A stretch of DNA of 64,000 bases from Catenuloplanes niger (GTDB taxonomy: Bacteria > Actinomycetota > Actinomycetes > Mycobacteriales > Micromonosporaceae): assembly GCF_031458255.1 (NCBI RefSeq), contig NZ_JAVDYC010000001.1, positions 310,001 through 374,000 of the forward strand. The letters run 5' to 3'. The notes under the pieces were generated by a model. It did not search any database. It worked only from the letters and a program-made list of their open reading frames with translations, and was not told the DNA's origin. Both the position numbers and the translations under genes were made by a program. Of the stretch, positions 27,901-35,437 are shown in pieces (position 1 is the stretch's first letter; each line of letters starts with the position of its first letter).

Positions 27901-28969
27901 TGTTCGCACCGTCCTTCGTGTCCTCAGCGCAGGAGACGTAGCGGCGCTCGATTGAGCCGACACCCAGGTCGAAGCCTTCACCGATCCAGGACGGCTGGCT
28001 GTTGCTGGCGTTCGACCGTCCGTCGACCGATGACGACGAGTACGACACCGCCACACCGGGCGCCTTGCCGGCATGCGCGGGCGGGGAGGTGATGCCGTAC
28101 GACCAGTTGAACGATCCCGAGTTCCCGCCGACGCTCCAGTTCGAGGTCGGCGACAGGGACGTGGCGGTGAAGTCGCCCGAAGGGCCGGACGGGGCCGCGG
28201 CCAGCGCGATCAGCGTGCCGGCCGGAGACGCCACCGCAGCGTCGCCGGCGAGCTGCGCACGGCTGGTCGCAGCACCGGTGCCGCCGATCGGCTCGATCGT
28301 CGCGTCCGCCGTGACCGTGCTGGTCGCGGTGTCGTTCACGCTCGGCAGCCGCCGGGGCGAGCACCGCGACTGGTCGGTGGCGGTCAGCGCGCACTGCGGC
28401 AGCTGCCACAGCTGCAGCCGCGAGGACCATCCGGCTCCGTAGGCGTGCCGGAAGCCGCTGTAGTCGACGGACACCGACGCGGTGCCCGACGTCGTCGCAC
28501 CGCGCGCGCCGCCGACGCGCAGGACCACGCCGTCGCGCCACTGACCGGGCACCTGCCCGCGGTCGATCACTTCGACGGTCAGTTCGGACGGCAGCCGCTT
28601 GCCGGCCTCACCGCCCGCGCGCGCCACGGACACCGGTGTCCCAGCGGCTTTCGCCGACTCGGACGACTTCAGCACCGCGCGCGCCGAGCCCGCGGTCGGC
28701 CACACCGGGTCCGGCAGGTCGGGCAGGGGATCATCCTGCGGTACGGGAGCGGTGCCGGTCACCTCGCCGCCGTGCGCGTCGACCGCGTCCACCTGTCCAC
28801 GCAGCGGTTCCGGGGGCGTCTGCACCGCCAGTGCCGGCGGTACGGCGAGCAGGGTGCCCGCCATGACGGCGCCGAGCGTCGCTGCCAGCAGCCGTCCGGC
28901 CGTGCCCATCGTCGACCTGCCCACGCTGTTCCCCATCCGTTTCACGTCGGCGTTGCGTCCAGAAGTCAT
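21932..28969 (-). CDS. Secreted RHS polymorphic toxin with Hint domain and C-terminal toxin tip (RHS locus 1)
   Basis: 2345 residues. ATG 28969 lies 4 bp after the LamG partner's stop; the ORF's longer N-terminus would overlap that gene. Order: signal peptide (GRLLAATLGAVMAGTLLAVPPALA), an N-terminal SpvB/TcB-like entry (APGVAVSYSSSSVDGRSN, then SWIGEGFDLGVGSIERRYV), about 1300 residues of YD/RHS repeats, the RHS core ending GRFISVDPVMDL...NSPITNSDPTGLR near residue 1870, a Gly-rich linker, a hydrophobic pretoxin segment, a Hint domain at about 2083-2219 (CEDSFSGATLVLMADG ... LAGNEPVLVHNC), and a 126-residue tip (GGSPAFKNDPYHPDEVQKRI to YAKLPQRYVAPPQGWS). RHS shells encapsulate the tip and Hint is thought to release it. 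The tip's enzymatic class is unassigned. Tip DNA is AT-richer than the shell, as expected for exchanged cassettes. Confidence 0.9.
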   Translation of the reverse strand: MTSGRNADVKRMGNSVGRSTMGTAGRLLAATLGAVMAGTLLAVPPALAVQTPPEPLRGQVDAVDAHGGEVTGTAPVPQDDPLPDLPDPVWPTAGSARAVLKSSESAKAAGTPVSVARAGGEAGKRLPSELTVEVIDRGQVPGQWRDGVVLRVGGARGATTSGTASVSVDYSGFRHAYGAGWSSRLQLWQLPQCALTATDQSRCSPRRLPSVNDTATSTVTADATIEPIGGTGAATSRAQLAGDAAVASPAGTLIALAAAPSGPSGDFTATSLSPTSNWSVGGNSGSFNWSYGITSPPAHAGKAPGVAVSYSSSSVDGRSNASNSQPSWIGEGFDLGVGSIERRYVSCAEDTKDGANNTDTTLTGDLCWRTDNAVMSLNGNSTELVWDKDKATWRSRNEDGSKIEQVNKWTGSEYWKVTGTDGTEYYFGRESLPGHTSTTDSAWKVPVYGNHKNEPCNKPAFAESECSLIYRWNLDYVVDVYGNTQSYWYAKENNFYGTRVTATAKREYTRGGTLKRIDYGTWDRADGRSTTAVAQVVFDTGDRCLADCGVEANWYDTPLDQECLQAATECKDNFSPTFWSKKRLTRITTKVWDTTRTTPGWQDVTRWDFSHSFPSPGDGGDPGLWLKSIVKTGLVGGEITMPPVTFEHEPLPNRVLTKNNTTNSWQRLSKIVSETGASTHIRYTLPECTATNVPERAPANNMRCYPVLGPDPANPQVDMVEWWHKYMVESITENDVPLSNGAQSPPMVTRYTYDPKGPAWHFADDDGMSKSNRKTWSQFRGYEWVTTEVGAGAAKTLTKTRYLRGMHGDRASYTGGTRTVIVDASLGNETVYDEDQFAGMVRETIVYNGTVNLPVSKTVHVPWRSPATASRTINGDLVEARYLRNQTTYTAVAIGRDGARGWRSGRTHTTYDDTYGTVKSEHSDGDLAVTGDESCTTFEYNRNIAKNLLHVVKRTTSVALPCGTAPTSSDHIVADARSYYDGATSVDTAPTRGMVTKAENLKNWTPAGGTEWENGGQTTYDKFGRVSVVTDIKGGQTTTAYTPAEGGPTTKITSTNPLKWVSTIEFAPYWGSPTVSTNPNKRVTRREYDALGRFVRGWDAGWVKNATTAEFPTVRNTYVFAPDRNAYPYIKTETLHAGVDYRVGYTILDGLLRARQTQSAALDGTNRRVITDSNYDEYGRVATTYQAHVEPDAPSGTYWYEPEWSVPAVTKITYDLAGRTRETALWASENDTNLVKQWGTVTVPEGDRTLTIPPEGGTAATVYTDYQGRTTEVRAHNTAAGVDGPYLTTSYTYNRKGQLTKVTDPGKNEWLFTYDIKGRETSRKDPDAGTSSTVYNAFGEVETSTNGAGKMLHNTYDLLGRRTALRDDSATGKLRAQWKYDTLWTGVSAKGLLVEATRYDDNNPGRVNAPYTWQATNYTLRDQVSTSEYIIPDVEGPGLAGIWESHVGYAQQDGTPDSVFYPEVAGLVQETVTTEFHKSNGLPNALKTTMSTVGSYVVNQMYTAYGEPTMARRKSAQRDHYVENSILYDAATRRVTDVGIRPETGPTVTNIHYDYDDAGNILSINDRPGTGDAENQCFGYDALRRLTSAWTPANDPECKAAPSVAGLGGPAPYWTDWTIDDIGNRTKETHHTASGDTTTTYQIPASGPNSVRPHSVTSATTTAPVAAPATRSFTYDNAGNTVTRPGGAAGQALTWNAEGKLTSTVEGDKTFTNVYDANGSRLIRRDATGTTLYLPGMEVRKAASDGAITATRYYSFAGSAVASRNGPNLDGLSWIYGDHQGTQNLSINAGSYAVSIRRQTPYGEQRGAAVAWPNQKSFVGGDNDPNGLIHIGAREYDADLGRFISVDPVMDLADPQQWNAYSYAYNSPITNSDPTGLRPCDFLDCGIGGKNKFDYSHTHAGTKGGGTPGGTTSGGGSTPSGSGGGGNSGGGSSGGGGGVWNQIGSGIWNAGKNFVKDSIAPVVTVYNDFKNKGAGAGLASLGKFAVDNLQSVTCQLCTMYNQGMADLGRAADFIDAARAGDVAGMTEVVAGKGIEIGVAVLSVVGLRLPVKAPRATPRPARDPSPAAATEDAPSSRPTTCEDSFSGATLVLMADGSAKPIQDVVVGDEVLAEDPTTGEKGPQLVTHIWPHRDDLVTLEVDGGLIETTEDHLFWNHTDRQWQRVDALDAGDTLLTAEGERATIGSLTSWHAFDAAAYNLTVDRLHTYYVLAGNEPVLVHNCGGSPAFKNDPYHPDEVQKRIDAGRQAWATIPREVHSTVNGIESGAVTQRVTSAGPDWYRANGNTGSPWRGATIFTGVGSATTQTRVLVRSDGVVGFVTGHNYNKITEYGYAKLPQRYVAPPQGWS
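22311..22346 (-). repeat. 36-bp Hint-end seam, copy B
   Basis: Identical to 17799-17834. It encodes the final 12 residues of the Hint domain of the RHS locus 1 toxin, immediately before the exchangeable tip. Confidence 0.9.
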
Positions 28970-28973
28970 TTGG

Positions 28974-31900
28974 TCAGTCCACCGGGGTCGTCTGCTCGCG
29001 CAGGAACAGCGCGCGGACGTGGGCGTCGTTGAGCGCGCCCTGGTAGGTATGCACATCGTCGATGCCGCCGTGCCAGGCGTCGGTGCGCTGGCCGTTGAAC
29101 AGGGCGCCGCCGACGGTCAGCGGCCCGGATGCCTGCCAGGCGGGCATGTTCGCGGTGGTGCTCCCCTGGAGCACACCGTTGACGTACAGCCGGACCTGCT
29201 TGCGCTCCGCGTCGTAGACACCGACCAAGTGCGTCCATCCGGCCGTGTCCTCGGCGGTGACCGCCGCGGTCGATCGCACCGCGTCCGCGCCGTCACCGGA
29301 TGACGGCAATCTCGAGAACGCCCAGCGATCGACGGCGACGCCGTTGACCGTCTCGGTCCGGAGCGAGAGGACGAACGGGGTACGGTCCGGGCCGTCCTGG
29401 GAGACGACGGTACGTACGCCGGTGCCGAGCGCGTCCGGGTCGGCCCAGGCCGACACCGTGAAAGACTGATCGGTACGCAGCACCGGCGTGTATTCGGCCG
29501 CGGTGCCGGTGCTCTGCCGGCTTTGACCGTACTCGCGCTTCGGGTTCGGGGTGCTGCCGTCGACCAGCGTGGCGTCGAGGAACATGCTGCTGCCGTCCCG
29601 CCCGTAGTCGATCATCGTGCCGAGGGTGGTCCGCAGCTCGCGCTGGAAGTCGTCATCCGCCGGAACGTTGCACAGCCGCGCGTTCGACTCGTCGCCGCAC
29701 GGCACACCGCGGTCGAATCTCCATAGGCCAACCTCGACCGGGTCGAGGATGCCGGGCTCGTCCACCTCGCCGTCGTCGGTGCGGACCGCGGTCGCGCCGG
29801 TGAAGTCGTCCGGCACGAGGAGACGGTCGAAGATCTGGACGTCGGCGATGTTGCCGCGGAATCGCTCGACGAAGCCGGTGCTGGCTGCATCCTGGCCGCG
29901 GCCGATGACGATCGGGTTGGTGTTGGTCGTCGGCGCGCTGAACCCGGCCGACGTCTCCACGCCGTCCACCCAGACCTTGATCCGCTTGTCCGCGCTGTCG
30001 TAGCCGGCCGCGACGTGCGTCCACTGGTTGACCGTGTTGAGCCTGTTCGAGCACACTTCGGTGCCGACGGTGGTCGTAGTGGACGGGATCAGCAGGCACC
30101 AGGAGTTGCCGGCGGTCAGCGGGCGGGCCCGCAGCCGGAACGGGCTGGACACCCCGGCCGGGGCCTCCTTCGCGATGGCCGTCGACGTCACGGTCAGGTC
30201 GGTCAGCCGCACCCACGCCGCCACCGAGTATGACTTCGTCGTGTCCAGTGCCACTCCGGTAGCGACCGCGCCCTGGGTGGCGGTGCCGGTGAACGTGGCG
30301 GTCTTCCCGCCCAGGATCCGCACATCGTCGGTCCAGGTCAGATCCGTCGTGGCGAGCGCACCTCCGCCCGCTGCCGCGCTGTTCTGCAGCGCCGTGGCTT
30401 GGTCGACGCCCGGGTAGGCCTGGAGGCCGAAGTCGGCGATCGGGCCCCGCGGGGCGTTGACGATCAGGCTGACGCTGGTAGCCCGCCCGTTGTTCAGCGT
30501 GTTGTCGATGCCGTACGCGGTGAAGATGTTCTCGCCGTACTTAACCGTCGACAGCTTCACCGACGCCGTCATCGACTTGCTGCCGTCCGCGGCCGTCGTC
30601 AGCGTCGCCGTGATCTCCTTGTCCGGCGGGTTCTTCCACCCGTACCGGAACTTCGTCACGTCCAGAGACGGCGTGCTGATCGTGAACGCCGCCTCACCAC
30701 CCGGCCCCGGCACCCCCGACGTCCGCGTCACCGACGGCTCGGCCGGCACGCTCGTGTCCGGATAGAACTCACACCACCCCGACCACGGACTCGACTGGTT
30801 GTACGGCGCCGGATCCTTCGTCTGCACCCGGAACGCGTACCGCTTGCCGTTCTGGATCGTCACCTGCACCGGTGAGGACTGCGCGTTCGCGGACTGGTTC
30901 GACACCGTCGACGTCGACACCGGGAATGTGCCGTCGTTGACCTGGCCCGCGGCCGGGATCTGCTTCCACTGGAACGTCGCCGTCAGTTTCTGCGTCGTGT
31001 CCGCGTCCGGCAGCCGCGCGTACAACCGCGGGGTCAGCGTCCCGGTCGAGATCGGCACACTGCAGTCGGTGTTCGGCTCGACCATCAGCCGCTCCGGCGT
31101 ACCCGGAATGCTGTCGTACTCGACGATCAACCTCGCGTCATCGGCGATGAACGTCTTCCAGCGAACCGCGTAACCCTCCATCGCGCCGCTGAGGTCACAC
31201 GCACAGAATCCGAACGTGATGTCCGTCTTCCGCGCCGACGCGAACGACTGCACCTGGTTCTTCACCGCGGCGTTGTCGAACTGCACGATCATGTCGTGCC
31301 GGTTCTGCCCACAGCCACCGGCGTCGTTCGCGTGCGAAGACGCCGCGACCAGCCCGGTCCGCAGAATCGTCCACCACGTCACCCGGTCGCCGTTCTTCTG
31401 CGCGCCGTTGATCGCATCCGACACCCACATCGACGTCGGCGTGAAATCACACGACCACGAGTGGTCCAGATTCATCTGCACCCGTGCCGAGTGCACGTAC
31501 TTCCCGGCCAGGTCCGTCGTCATGAACTTGAAGAACGACCGGTGCAGCTTCTCCGATCCCGGGTTCCAGCCGACCCGAGCCCGGTCACTGTAGTTGTCGG
31601 CCTGATTGTTCGTCGCGTACGCCCACCGCGCTGCCTTCTTGTCCCACGCCGGGTCGATGAACAGCGGGAAATGCTGCTCCGGCGCACCGAGCATGCCCGC
31701 GTCCGGGATCAGCCGCAGATCCCCCTGCCCGGTCACCTCGGTCCGCACCGCCGCCGTGTTCGACGCATCTCCCGGCCCGGCCGGCGACGACGGCACACCC
31801 GAGGTCGCCATCCGCGCCATCAACCCCAACGGCGGCGCCGCCGAATCCCACATCGTCGGCGCGTCCGCGGTCGCCAGCACCGTACGACCCGCCACCGCCC

Positions 31901-32540
31901 GCAACCCACCATCCGGCAACGCCGACACCGACGCGTCACCACCGACATCGATCGTCACCGACCGAACCGACTCCACCGCCTCCGGCGTGTTCACCACCAG
32001 CACATGCGTGAACCCCGTCCACGTCGCCCGCAACACCAGATCAACACCATCGAGCACGCCACGGTACGTCGCGGAATCCCCACTCACCTCCGGCACCGGC
32101 AGATCCCCCGGCCACGACAACGTCAACGTCTTCCCCGCGTCGACCAGCGTCACCATCGGCGCGTCACCACCACCGGAGAACCGCACGTCCGCGATGGACG
32201 CACCCGGACGCACCGTCCCGTCCGGCCGCACCGACAGATCCAGATCCGTCTCCGACCACGACCCGTCCGCGTGCCGCACATGCTTCGGCACCACCGTCGA
32301 CTCCATCACGAACCGACCCGACGGCTCCGCGAACACCTGCGAATACTCGGTCCGCTCGGACAGCACCTCGACCCGTTCGCCGGTGTCCGCCGCCCGCTCT
32401 GCTTCGGACAGCGGTCGCGCCGCCTCGGCGGCCTGCGGCAGCACGGGATGCAGTGTCAGACCCACCACACCGGACAGAATGAGCGCGAGCCTACGCCGCG
32501 ACGACGAACGGAACGCGCGCGGCATGACACCACGTGACAC
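28974..32540 (-). CDS. Secreted DNRLRE/LamG-domain partner protein of RHS locus 1
   Basis: 1188 residues. GTG 32540 has GGGGGAG 7 bases upstream, and the same start context is conserved in the paralogue at 45315. Signal peptide: RRRLALILSGVVGLTLHPVLPQAAEA. Residues 50-300 form a beta-rich domain (VLSERTEYSQVFAEPSGRF, GDSATYRGVLDGVDLVLRAT), about 310-480 a DNRLRE-type domain (RSFFKFMTTDLAGKYVHSARVQM), 490-740 two beta-sandwich modules, then two LamG jellyroll domains at about 760-910 (SYSVAAWVRLTD) and 1020-1175 (SFTVSAWADPD, GGIDDVHTYQGALND). It sits 4 bp before the RHS gene, so the two are coupled. LamG folds bind glycans or proteins; a role as surface adhesin or shell partner of the RHS toxin is inference. 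Confidence 0.85.
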   Translation of the reverse strand: MSRGVMPRAFRSSSRRRLALILSGVVGLTLHPVLPQAAEAARPLSEAERAADTGERVEVLSERTEYSQVFAEPSGRFVMESTVVPKHVRHADGSWSETDLDLSVRPDGTVRPGASIADVRFSGGGDAPMVTLVDAGKTLTLSWPGDLPVPEVSGDSATYRGVLDGVDLVLRATWTGFTHVLVVNTPEAVESVRSVTIDVGGDASVSALPDGGLRAVAGRTVLATADAPTMWDSAAPPLGLMARMATSGVPSSPAGPGDASNTAAVRTEVTGQGDLRLIPDAGMLGAPEQHFPLFIDPAWDKKAARWAYATNNQADNYSDRARVGWNPGSEKLHRSFFKFMTTDLAGKYVHSARVQMNLDHSWSCDFTPTSMWVSDAINGAQKNGDRVTWWTILRTGLVAASSHANDAGGCGQNRHDMIVQFDNAAVKNQVQSFASARKTDITFGFCACDLSGAMEGYAVRWKTFIADDARLIVEYDSIPGTPERLMVEPNTDCSVPISTGTLTPRLYARLPDADTTQKLTATFQWKQIPAAGQVNDGTFPVSTSTVSNQSANAQSSPVQVTIQNGKRYAFRVQTKDPAPYNQSSPWSGWCEFYPDTSVPAEPSVTRTSGVPGPGGEAAFTISTPSLDVTKFRYGWKNPPDKEITATLTTAADGSKSMTASVKLSTVKYGENIFTAYGIDNTLNNGRATSVSLIVNAPRGPIADFGLQAYPGVDQATALQNSAAAGGGALATTDLTWTDDVRILGGKTATFTGTATQGAVATGVALDTTKSYSVAAWVRLTDLTVTSTAIAKEAPAGVSSPFRLRARPLTAGNSWCLLIPSTTTTVGTEVCSNRLNTVNQWTHVAAGYDSADKRIKVWVDGVETSAGFSAPTTNTNPIVIGRGQDAASTGFVERFRGNIADVQIFDRLLVPDDFTGATAVRTDDGEVDEPGILDPVEVGLWRFDRGVPCGDESNARLCNVPADDDFQRELRTTLGTMIDYGRDGSSMFLDATLVDGSTPNPKREYGQSRQSTGTAAEYTPVLRTDQSFTVSAWADPDALGTGVRTVVSQDGPDRTPFVLSLRTETVNGVAVDRWAFSRLPSSGDGADAVRSTAAVTAEDTAGWTHLVGVYDAERKQVRLYVNGVLQGSTTANMPAWQASGPLTVGGALFNGQRTDAWHGGIDDVHTYQGALNDAHVRALFLREQTTPVD

Positions 32541-32576
32541 AGTGGTCTCCCCCGGTGATCAAGATTGGCCCGAGGG

Positions 32577-32606
32577 ACTCTAGAGCATCGATACTCAGGA
32601 AGTAAA
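32577..32606 (-). promoter_or_regulatory. Promoter of RHS locus 1
   Basis: On the minus strand: -35 TTTACT (32601-32606), 18-bp spacer, -10 TAGAGT (32577-32582), 36 bp before the GTG start. The same boxes with the same spacing precede RHS locus 2 at 45352-45381, and the surrounding 60 bp are largely conserved while the DNA beyond is not. Confidence 0.65.
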
Positions 32607-32620
32607 CAGCAATTACAAAG

Positions 32621-32635
32621 GGTGTTCACAGAACG
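32621..32635 (-). promoter_or_regulatory. Conserved upstream element of RHS locus 1 (possible operator)
   Basis: The motif TTCACAGAACGG on the plus strand (within 32621-32635) recurs at about 45400-45411 upstream of the second RHS locus. It contains a small GTTC...GAAC inverted repeat on the coding strand. It lies about 15-30 bp upstream of the -35 box, suitable for an activator. No known regulator is assigned. Confidence 0.4.
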
Positions 32636-32764
32636 GGCAAATCCAGTTGATCATGACGCTGTGCGACCGTCGACGTCACCCATCTACCGCAACCGGGCGG
32701 GGGCACTCTCCACACACGCGGACCGGCGCGGTTCGCGCCGGTCCGCGTGAGTTCGATCGTCGGG

Positions 32765-33235
32765 TCAGGGGGCCGGGGTGAGGCGGCGGCCGATCGTGGT
32801 GAGGCTCCAGCCGATCATCGCGAACAGCAGCCCCAGCCCCATCGCCATGGCCGCGATGCCGAACGACACCACGGACGTGAACAGCGACGAGCGCAGGAAC
32901 GACCCGGTCATCACGGTCTCGCGGGTCGGGTCCGTGCGGTCGAGTTCAGCGTACGTCTTGCCGCCGCTGGCCTCGAGCGCGTGCTTCTCGATCACCTGCG
33001 CCTCCGCGTACGCGGTCAGCGGGCCGTCGATCTTCTCGCCGGCGAACCATTCCGCGTCGGCCGAGACGGTGATCCGCTCGTCGGCGAGCTGGCTCTGCAC
33101 CGTGAACCACACCGCCGCGCCCGCGATCAGCAGCACCGCACCGCCCAGCATGGTCAGCAGCCCGAGCAGCCGCACCGCTCCCCCGCCGGCCGCGGAACGC
33201 TCCGTCGCCACGACGCCCTCGTTCTTCTCAGCCAT
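32765..33235 (-). CDS. Membrane protein of the actinobacterial family often mislabelled LigA
   Basis: 156 residues; ATG 33235 has AGGAG 6 bases upstream. Two or three membrane helices: LLGLLTMLGGAVLLIAGAAVWF near the N-terminus and a C-terminal pair (LFTSVVSFGIAAMAMGLGLLFAMIGWSL). The external loop carries ADERITVSADAEWFAGEKIDGPLTAYAEAQVIEKHALEASGGKTYAEL, strongly conserved in actinobacterial relatives. These are commonly annotated as ring-opening dioxygenase LigA, but nothing enzymatic is visible. Function unknown. It sits between the two RHS loci, transcribed in the same direction. Confidence 0.7.
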   Translation of the reverse strand: MAEKNEGVVATERSAAGGGAVRLLGLLTMLGGAVLLIAGAAVWFTVQSQLADERITVSADAEWFAGEKIDGPLTAYAEAQVIEKHALEASGGKTYAELDRTDPTRETVMTGSFLRSSLFTSVVSFGIAAMAMGLGLLFAMIGWSLTTIGRRLTPAP

Positions 33236-33364
33236 GACCCGCTCCTCAGCGTCGCTCTGCCACTTCCCGGCCGGCCCGCCCGTTCGCACGGCGGCCCGCC
33301 GCGACACCAGAATGCGCCGGTCACCTGCCGCACCACAGGTGCCGGAGGGCCCTACGACCCGGGA

Positions 33365-34351
33365 TCAACGGCCTTCGACGGTACGGCGTGCGCCGCGCGA
33401 CCGGGCGGTCAACCGCAGCAGCAGCACGTCGTCCCGGCCGTACTTGGCCCGGAACAGCACGCCCGCCCGCGCACCGCCCTCCGGTCCCGGCTCCACCGCC
33501 CGGTAGCGCACCCCACCGGCGGTGACGTCACCGCGTGGGCGGTCGCCGCCCAGGTCCACCCACGGCTCGTCATCGCAGACCACGTACGGCACGTCGCGCT
33601 CGACGGTCTCGGCACCGGCCACGAACCGGACGCGCAGCCGGTAGTGCTCCGCGATCGGCCGCGCCGCGTTCCACCGGCCGTCGAACGCCTCCAGGGCCAG
33701 CGCGCCCACGTCGCCGTGCACCTGCACCTCGCGCTGCTGGTTCTCGCTGACCCGTCGGGCGCCGAACCGGCCGTAGGACAGCCAGTCGTCGACGCGGTAG
33801 ATCGCGTGTGCCGGCCCGACCGGGCTGATCCCGACCGCGAACAGCTCCCGGCGCTTCTCCGGCAGCGCGGCGATCAGCGCGTCCAGCCGTTCGATGTTCT
33901 GCCGGATCAGCGCGACCGCGTCCGTCGGCGCGGTCTGCCGGCCACGCGCGGCCGCGTCCGCCGACGCCGGGTCCGTCAGCATGATCCGGAACCGCACGTC
34001 CCGGTCCAGCGCGCCGTGCACCGCAGCCGTGAACGCCCGCTCGTACCGCGGCTCCAGCAGCCCGGTCCAGAACTTCCAGATGTCCACCCGGTACTGCGCC
34101 CGCTCGATCCGCCGGATCACGTCCCGGTAGTCGAGGCTGTTGCGCCGCCGGACCGCGTTCCGGTTCAGCGCCAGCACCGCCGGCTGCAGCACCAGCACGG
34201 CCAGCACCAGGTCGATCAGGTTCGACCCGATGTTGATGCGCAGCTGCGTCCCCAGCCCCGGCGTGTCCCGGATCGGCCACAACGTCACCACGGCACCGAG
34301 CACCAGCCCCGCACCGACCAGCACGTACACATAGGACAGCCGCCGCCACAT
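33365..34351 (-). CDS. Membrane protein with PLD-like (DUF5919-type) cytoplasmic domain
   Basis: 328 residues from ATG 34351. Two N-terminal membrane helices (LSYVYVLVGAGLVLGAVVTLW and IGSNLIDLVLAVLVLQPAVLAL) are followed by a cytoplasmic domain: YRVDIWKFWTGLLEPRYERAF, VRFRIMLTDPASADAAARG, IRQNIERLDALIAALPE and AHAIYRVDDWLSYGRFG. This order resembles phospholipase D-fold domains of the DUF5919 kind found in regulators and conflict proteins; the HKD catalytic motif is absent, so it may bind rather than cleave a phosphoester. The final 100 residues form a separate beta domain. No operon partner is evident. Assignment moderate. Confidence 0.6.
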   Translation of the reverse strand: MWRRLSYVYVLVGAGLVLGAVVTLWPIRDTPGLGTQLRINIGSNLIDLVLAVLVLQPAVLALNRNAVRRRNSLDYRDVIRRIERAQYRVDIWKFWTGLLEPRYERAFTAAVHGALDRDVRFRIMLTDPASADAAARGRQTAPTDAVALIRQNIERLDALIAALPEKRRELFAVGISPVGPAHAIYRVDDWLSYGRFGARRVSENQQREVQVHGDVGALALEAFDGRWNAARPIAEHYRLRVRFVAGAETVERDVPYVVCDDEPWVDLGGDRPRGDVTAGGVRYRAVEPGPEGGARAGVLFRAKYGRDDVLLLRLTARSRGARRTVEGR

Positions 34352-34447
34352 GACCCCATCATGACAACATATGTCGATGTCCGGGCGCCCGTGACGCACG
34401 GATGCCCGGACTATCCGGCACCGTCGAGTGCGAGCCGGATCCCCGCC

Positions 34448-35374
34448 TCAGGCGCAGAGGTCGGCCAGCGGGATGCGGCGGACGTAGTCCGGGGTGCCGT
34501 AGGCGCCGGGGTCGAGGGCGGCGATCCGGGTGCCGTCGGGGGAGAACGCGGCGGGGGTGTCGACGGTGGTGAGGCAGGCGGCGCCGTCGGGGAGCGTGAT
34601 CAGGTGGGTGGCGTGGGTGCCGGCGACGCGGGCGCGGAGCAGCACGGCCGTGGTGGTCGGTGCGGCGGTCAGCGCGTCGACGTCGCTGACCTGGCGGACG
34701 ACCGGACGCACGCCGGACGCCGTGGCGAGGTGGAGCGCGCCCTCCTGGTCGTCGCGGGACCGGTCGCCGTCGGGCGGTGCGGCGAAGAAGACGAACGCGT
34801 CCGGGCCGGCGGAGACCGGGGTGTCCAGGCGGTCGTGGTCGGGGCCGCACTCCCCCTGGCCGGGCCGGAAGTTGCGAAGGCCGGCCTCGGTGATCGCGGC
34901 GAGCGGGTCCCCGGGGCCGGTGGTGGTCAGGTAGTCGCAGGTGCCCTCGCTCTGCGGGACGACCGCGTAATTCCGCCCGGGGAGCCAGGCCATCGAGGTG
35001 GCGCGGCCGGCGACCGCGGTGACCGGCGTGATGCCGGCGCCCGAGATCGCGAGCAGCAGCGTCTTGGTGACGTCGCAGGTGGCGGTGAGGCCGACGTCGG
35101 CGACGGCGCCGGCGAAACCGGCGGGCGTGGGCGGGAACGGGCAGTCCGGCACCGTGGGCACGGTGATCGGGCTCAGGCGGCCGTCGTCGGTGATCCGGGC
35201 CAAGCCGGCCGACGCGGACCCCTCGTAGGTGATCGCGTAGACGGTGCCGTCCGGCGCCCACGCCACCTGCAGCACGGCCGGTGCCTCGTCGCCGGTGTCG
35301 CCGCCGAGCGCACCGCACCCGCTCAACGCGACCACGACGGCCACCGTGGCCGCCAGCGCGCGGCTTCGCCTCAC
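34448..35374 (-). CDS. Lipoprotein with WD/beta-propeller-like repeats, downstream of RHS locus 2
   Basis: 308 residues; GTG 35374 has GGAGG 5 bases upstream. The signal ends in the lipobox LSGCG, so the mature protein is lipid-anchored outside the membrane. Short repeating blades such as VLQVAWAPDGTVYAITYEG, ITPVTAVAGRATSMAWLPG and DTPAAFSPDGTRIAALDPG indicate a beta-propeller. It follows the second RHS toxin gene by 63 bp with a hairpin between. Position suggests it could protect against the RHS2 tip or just be a neighbour; the external location would suit a membrane- or envelope-acting toxin. Family name unknown. Confidence 0.65.
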   Translation of the reverse strand: MRRSRALAATVAVVVALSGCGALGGDTGDEAPAVLQVAWAPDGTVYAITYEGSASAGLARITDDGRLSPITVPTVPDCPFPPTPAGFAGAVADVGLTATCDVTKTLLLAISGAGITPVTAVAGRATSMAWLPGRNYAVVPQSEGTCDYLTTTGPGDPLAAITEAGLRNFRPGQGECGPDHDRLDTPVSAGPDAFVFFAAPPDGDRSRDDQEGALHLATASGVRPVVRQVSDVDALTAAPTTTAVLLRARVAGTHATHLITLPDGAACLTTVDTPAAFSPDGTRIAALDPGAYGTPDYVRRIPLADLCA

Positions 35375-35396
35375 CAGAACCTCCGAGCGACGGGAG

Positions 35397-35424
35397 GCGG
35401 GCCGACGGCACACCGCCGGCCCGC
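35397..35424 (-). terminator. Hairpin between RHS locus 2 and the lipoprotein gene
   Basis: Stem GCGGGCCG (35397-35404) with CGGCCCGC (35417-35424), extended inside by CGG/CCG after an A-C mismatch. It lies 13 bp beyond the RHS stop and just before the lipoprotein's ribosome-binding site, so it may end most toxin transcripts or attenuate read-through. Confidence 0.55.
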
Positions 35425-35437
35425 GGGAACAGTCAGC

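Noticed and set aside
32765-33235. Aromatic ring-opening dioxygenase LigA
   Set aside because: This database label is common for the family, but the protein is a small membrane protein without metal-binding or dioxygenase motifs.
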